NCBI GenBank assembly: GCA_937896505.1
Contig: CALBNP010000125.1
Location: forward strand, 1-17,023
Origin: an uncultured Bacteroidales bacterium
GTDB taxonomy: Bacteria > Bacteroidota > Bacteroidia > Bacteroidales > F082
Direction: 5' to 3'
Length of the DNA stretch: 17,023 bases
Of this stretch, positions 13,601-17,023 are shown in pieces. A program made the position numbers and the translations under genes. Position 1 is the stretch's first letter. Each line of letters begins with the position of its first letter. The notes below the pieces were generated by a model. It made no database searches. It was not told where the DNA came from and saw only the letters and a program-made list of their open reading frames with translations.

Positions 13601-16600
13601 GAATAGATGTAGTTGAGCCTGACTTCGCTGTTAGGCAGGTTCATGGCTTCGTTGCGGCGCGATTTCACGTCAACCAAGTCTTCCAACCTGATGTCGATGT
13701 TGTTAATCTCAGGCCAAATGGCTTCCTTATTTGTATAAGGAGTGCCCCAAGCTGTTACCTTGATGGGGACTTCATATTCGTAATAGTTCTCCGTAAAGTC
13801 GGTACCTATGCGGACGAATACGGTTAGGTCTTGGTCTTGCAACGTTTCAACATCGCCTTCGCCTTGCTTGTAGTCTTCAGCGTGGACAAACATCTTCAGG
13901 TATTTGTATTGCCTGAAGTCGAAGTCGGCGGTCTTGTAGATGGCGCGTCCGTCGCCGTCAACAAGGTTCTTGACGGTCATTTGCAGTGACTGCTCGTTGA
14001 TTCTCGTGACGGCGGTTGTGCCTATTACGGTTTCTTGCTGGATTCCTGGCGGGATGACGTAAGGCACAGGGTCGCGGCGGCTGTTTTCGTCGATGTTGAC
14101 TGCCGAGATGTCGAAGGTGGTCTCGTTGGTGACGTCGTTAGGCTGGTATTCGCCTGGGGCCTGGATGCTTTGCGAGTAGGTTCTCCATTCGCCTTTCACG
14201 AGGTCGAGGGTGGCGAAACGCAACACGATTGGACGCTGGAACTCGCGGACAAACATTCTCATGAATCGGATTGACGAATAGTCGTCGATGTGGCCCACAA
14301 CCTTGTCAGGCTGCTTGACGGGGATTCGGAACTGGTACCAGGTGCAGGTGCCGATTTCGCCGTTGGCCAAAGCGATGTTGGTGGCTTGGAAGATGTCGGA
14401 GATGTGGTTCTTACCTACCACCATTTGGCTCGGGTCGAGGTCGATTTCATATTGGTAGTAGCGTTCCGATTCGCTCAACGTGTTGTCGTTGTTGATGTCT
14501 TCAATATTTGGCAACGATGAGTTGCTGGTAGTATAACTCTCTGTCCTTTGAATATCGGAAGGCGAGTTGCCTTCTTGGCCGTTGAAGTTGCGGTAGCGTT
14601 CGAGAATGCTGGTGTGCACTTCGTCGTTATCCCAGTCTGACGAGCGGTAGAAGTGGAAGTTATCGCTCGACGGGTCGTTGTAGGCATTTTGGTAGGCTAC
14701 TGAACCTTCGCCGAAATAGTTCCTAAGTTGTGATAGATAAGGCTGTTCGAAGAAGCTGCGTTCGTCGACGTCGCGCAAGCCATCGAAACCAACGTCTTGA
14801 TATTGGCGGGCTTCCGATTCGTTGCTGAAGGTGCCAACGAGGTCTTGCATGGTGGGCACGCGGCCCCAAATGGTGGTATCCACATTGACGACGTTTTCAG
14901 AGGTCGGCAGTCCGTTTTCGTAGAATTTGCGGCCATCGCGCAAGATGTCTTCCGAGATGTCACCCAAGTTGATGTAAAGTTTACCGGGGTTGTTTTGGAA
15001 CTCTTCGTCGGCAAATGGGTCCATCAGCCAGAACTCGACATATTCGATGTTGGTGGCCTCAAAGTCGATGGATTCCATGCGGCGCATGATACCTGCCCAA
15101 CGGCTTGAGGGGTCGGTGAGTCGTCCATCAGCCTCCACACCGGCTGAATATTGCGATGGTGCTACATCGTAGTTGTATGGTCCACGTTCTTCAGGATAAT
15201 AGGCAAGGTTGAGCACCGACACATTGGTGGGCGTGCCTGCTGCAATGTCCTTGGTGGGGAAGATTTCGGTTTCAAGCACCTGACGGACTGCGTTTTTCGA
15301 GAGTTCGTCAACAGTGATGTTCTTTGGCTTGACATTGCCATAGCGGTCGTAGAACACCGAGTTGTCGATGGTGTACCAAGCCAGTTTGGCGCGGTTGTAG
15401 CCGTAGGCGAGACCAGTGCCGGCGGCGGCTTCAGGGAAGAGGTCGGTTTGGTTTTGTGGCGTGCTTGCCATGGCCCAAGCTGTTGGCAAACGCAGGTCGA
15501 TGGTCGATTTGGCACCTTCGAAGTCGTCGATATAGGAAGTGTTGGCTTCGCTTGCCGATTTCGACAAGCCCGGGATGAAACGTGCCACTTCGCCGTCGAT
15601 GCTGATGCGCGATGGGGCTTTGGTGGAAATGCCTGGCAACTTGTCGATGAATGAGGTCAGCCAGCGGGCGTCGGTGTGGTAGCTGACGTCGGCGCCATAG
15701 ATGGTGTTGGCGATGGCTTCTTCGCCATAGTTGATTTTCTGGGTGTATGACTTCTCACCTAAATATAAGATGGTTCCGCCAGCCCTGAAGTCGGGATTGA
15801 ACTCGTGTTCGACGCGTGCGCCGAGGAAGGTCTTCTTCAAGGCGCTGAATCCTGAATTCGATTCAAGTGAGATGTTGATCGGGGTGCCAGAGTTGAGGAT
15901 GCCTTCGTTGATGATGGTCACGCGGCCCAAGGTGTAGTCAACGGTGTAATCGACGTTTTCGACGAGTTGCGTGCCACCTGCCGTCACCGTTACGGAGCCT
16001 TGTTGGACGTTCATGGCGTTGAGGCTGATTTCGCTGCCCGATTGCGACGAATAGTAGCCGCTCAATGTGAACTTGTTCTTCTCAGAGTATTGCTCGGCTG
16101 AGGTTTTGGTCATCGTGTAGAGCGAGTCGAAAGCATATTTTTGGGCCAAGTCGGGTTCGTCGGGGAAGATCTTGTTGCGGATGTGCTTGCCGAAAGGTTC
16201 CAGGACGGGGAAGTAGATGCGGCCATTCGACGCGTTGATGGTACCGCCTTGTGTTGCGGCGCGGTCAATGAAGTCGAACATGCCATCACCGCCAGGGATG
16301 GGGTTGTTTTGTTGGGTCAGGTTATCGAGTCCCATCAAGTGCAGCAAGGCTACGCCTTTCTTTTCGCCTTCGGTGAAGTAACCCATCGGGGTGCTGTTGG
16401 AGTTGCCGTTGTAGAAGATGTTCAACATGAAATCGCTAGAGCTGACTTGATAGGCTCTGAAGTTATAGACGTTCTTCATCATCAGGTTCCAGATGGGCAT
16501 CTTGGTGTTCACGGTGGTGCCTTTCAGCAACTTTGCAACAAGCACTTGTGGCGTGTTGATGCCTTGGTCGGAAAACTCACCTACTTGATACACTTCGTTA

Positions 16601-17023
16601 GAACCCACAATGGTGTATTGGTAGGCTACGGCCAGGGTCTGGTTGGCGTTGAGGTTGATGTTCAGTGAGATGAAACCCAGTTTCGAGTTGACCGAGTATT
16701 CGGTTTGGCTCAGGCGGCGTGCGTTTTCGATTTTCTCAAAGTCGCGGCCCGACACCATGTATCCTGTCTTGCCGATGCGCAAGGGGTCGTTGCTCATGTA
16801 GTTGGTTACCGAACTGATGTTGCGTATCTGTGTGGTGTCCATGCGGGTCAGCAAGTTGTTGGCGCCATTGCGCGGATAGATTTGTGAACCCAAGGTTGGA
16901 TAGACTTCCTCGTTGTAGATCCAGTCGTTGGTTCCTTCTGCCAAGTCGGTGAGGGCGAGAATGTTACGTGTGTCTTGGGTAGCGGTGTTGGTGTTTGTAA
17001 TCCAGACTTCGATTTTGGTGATG
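10627..17023 (-). CDS. sprA: SprA (Sov) family outer-membrane translocon of the type IX secretion system, partial
   Basis: The C-terminal 2131 residues of a very large SprA/Sov-type protein. The frame is open to the right edge, so the N-terminus is missing; the family runs to about 2400-2500 residues, so roughly 300 are absent. SprA is a giant single-chain beta-barrel that forms the T9SS pore for proteins with C-terminal sorting domains. Recognisable stretches are KIEVWITNTN near the right edge, DDFEGAKSTIDLRLP, LAWYTIDNSVFYD, VEFWLMDPF, LYINLGDISEDILRDG and a C-terminal strand ending AGVTIRFSLAQ. Two low-complexity charged loops occur near 12920-13010 and 12060-12150. The TTG at 16944 is an internal Leu codon, not a start, since family-like sequence continues upstream. 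It is followed by gcvH, a VanZ-like gene and tonB. Confidence 0.95.
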   Translation of the reverse strand, partial: ITKIEVWITNTNTATQDTRNILALTDLAEGTNDWIYNEEVYPTLGSQIYPRNGANNLLTRMDTTQIRNISSVTNYMSNDPLRIGKTGYMVSGRDFEKIENARRLSQTEYSVNSKLGFISLNINLNANQTLAVAYQYTIVGSNEVYQVGEFSDQGINTPQVLVAKLLKGTTVNTKMPIWNLMMKNVYNFRAYQVSSSDFMLNIFYNGNSNSTPMGYFTEGEKKGVALLHLMGLDNLTQQNNPIPGGDGMFDFIDRAATQGGTINASNGRIYFPVLEPFGKHIRNKIFPDEPDLAQKYAFDSLYTMTKTSAEQYSEKNKFTLSGYYSSQSGSEISLNAMNVQQGSVTVTAGGTQLVENVDYTVDYTLGRVTIINEGILNSGTPINISLESNSGFSALKKTFLGARVEHEFNPDFRAGGTILYLGEKSYTQKINYGEEAIANTIYGADVSYHTDARWLTSFIDKLPGISTKAPSRISIDGEVARFIPGLSKSASEANTSYIDDFEGAKSTIDLRLPTAWAMASTPQNQTDLFPEAAAGTGLAYGYNRAKLAWYTIDNSVFYDRYGNVKPKNITVDELSKNAVRQVLETEIFPTKDIAAGTPTNVSVLNLAYYPEERGPYNYDVAPSQYSAGVEADGRLTDPSSRWAGIMRRMESIDFEATNIEYVEFWLMDPFADEEFQNNPGKLYINLGDISEDILRDGRKFYENGLPTSENVVNVDTTIWGRVPTMQDLVGTFSNESEARQYQDVGFDGLRDVDERSFFEQPYLSQLRNYFGEGSVAYQNAYNDPSSDNFHFYRSSDWDNDEVHTSILERYRNFNGQEGNSPSDIQRTESYTTSNSSLPNIEDINNDNTLSESERYYQYEIDLDPSQMVVGKNHISDIFQATNIALANGEIGTCTWYQFRIPVKQPDKVVGHIDDYSSIRFMRMFVREFQRPIVLRFATLDLVKGEWRTYSQSIQAPGEYQPNDVTNETTFDISAVNIDENSRRDPVPYVIPPGIQQETVIGTTAVTRINEQSLQMTVKNLVDGDGRAIYKTADFDFRQYKYLKMFVHAEDYKQGEGDVETLQDQDLTVFVRIGTDFTENYYEYEVPIKVTAWGTPYTNKEAIWPEINNIDIRLEDLVDVKSRRNEAMNLPNSEVRLNYIYSEKVKKATIDGLDYYHTIKVIGNPSISDVEAMMIGVRNPKRQNFESMDDGEPKDAVIWVNELRLTELSSKGGVAATGRIEATLADLGRITLSGSYSSAGFGGLDSDISSNTFEANSQYTFATDLELGKFLGESGVKIPMHVDIGETRVTPLYNPYDPDIKLKDALSSLDTQTQRDSLSSMIHDLTRYKNINFMNVRKDRVAKKKKEGEDEENGNKGSSRDPNRNMRQTPNVPKVHFYDIENFNLSFSYSETFQENTDIKYNLTQNYRGSFGYNYAGNPKNVTPFAKAKWASKPSMQFFKDINFYYAPKSITFNTEMTRYYNEREMRNKTGGMVIINPTFSKQWDWSRNYQVRWDLTKGLNLEYAANARAFVYEPAGNPDKGTEEWKLNRDTIKNELLHFGSTTQFQQNVSATWTLPINKIPILNWINSSANYQGQYMWNASARSIQQRLGNTIENSSNIQGNATLDFAKLYNKVPYLKKVNTPQRRTNNGKDSNRGSNDNNDGDNKSDSTKLKPKVDYGKIILDNSLRILTMIKKVSGTYSLAKGQHLPGFANAHQPDLVGLSTSSWAPGVGFILGSNFGSDGNIYERAVNKRWLTTDSILSDAYTRRKTETMNYRVNAEPFTGFKIDISGNRSYSENAQHYFRFNEMMDGYETFTPTNNGNFNSTFLMWRTSFAKETANESSELFDNLLTNRKIIAERIAKDNPQWIEHINQYQYDSLAGDFFPKGYRASSPDVVMYSFIAAYTGKDAKTMKLNPFPSFPLPNWTLSFNGLTNIPTISKIFKSVNITHSYKSTYTISSWASNVYYDENNTIQTFENSDLIIPKYDIQQMVLNEQFAPLIGIDLGLQNSMTCNFQFKKSRAMTMSFTNNQLTEINGREIVIGAGYRIKDLSLNVVSLEGGGNKTIKNDLVLKVDLGFKRDKTILRRIDENNNQVSAGQSKINIYVTADYTFSQRLSSQVFFKHDMSNPFVANTFKNSQTFAGVTIRFSLAQ

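Noticed and set aside
15151..15654. 167-codon plus-strand reading frame, and other long plus-strand frames opposite sprA
   Set aside because: They are antisense shadows of sprA with Val/Gly/Phe-rich, unfamiliar sequence; none has a promoter-like or family-like feature.
16942..16944. sprA start codon at 16944
   Set aside because: The codon is TTG and the frame continues to the window edge with SprA-like sequence (KIEVWITNTN), so the gene is cut by the window.

Overview
The window looks like chromosomal DNA of a member of the Bacteroidota, most likely Bacteroidales-like. Four things point that way. (1) A very long SprA/Sov-type outer-membrane protein, the translocon of the type IX secretion system (T9SS), fills the right third. 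(2) A secreted protein carries a C-terminal T9SS sorting domain. (3) Promoters follow the Bacteroidota pattern TAnnTTTG with a TTG/TTTG element about 20 nt upstream. (4) Start codons almost all lack a Shine-Dalgarno sequence; the one clear exception is the second exbD gene. The call rests on gene content and promoter style, not on a database match.

Layout, left to right. 1-1055 (+): two tandem exbD-type genes, the end of an operon whose exbB-like part would lie off the left edge, closed by a hairpin terminator. 1056-1659: a non-coding stretch of about 600 bases full of inverted repeats. It includes a 308-bp element with 22-bp terminal inverted repeats (13 outer bases exact) flanked by an exact 8-bp direct repeat, which reads as a MITE-like insertion. 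1660-3048 (+): a secreted thioredoxin-like protein with two related beta-sandwich domains and a T9SS sorting domain, with its promoter immediately right of the insertion. 3119-3988 (-): a CPBP-family membrane protease, divergent from 4056-5033 (+), a DusB-like tRNA-dihydrouridine synthase. 5155-5799 (-): a HAD phosphatase. 5903-5976 (+): a tRNA with anticodon CAT. 6043-7098 (+) thiL and 7143-8951 (+) uvrC form a likely operon. A 24-bp perfect hairpin separates uvrC from the convergent minus-strand set.

The minus-strand set, in order of transcription, is sprA (enters from the right edge, N-terminus missing), gcvH, a VanZ-like gene and tonB. The last three are closely spaced (5 and 60 nt). The window therefore holds the main T9SS pore, one probable T9SS substrate, and parts of the TonB-ExbD energy machinery. 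The other genes are housekeeping: tRNA modification, thiamine diphosphate synthesis, nucleotide excision repair and the glycine cleavage carrier.

No CRISPR array, prophage, toxin-antitoxin pair, defence island or intact transposase was seen. The least ordinary parts are the MITE-like insertion and neighbouring nested palindromes, the two-domain T9SS substrate, and the near-palindromic divergent promoters.
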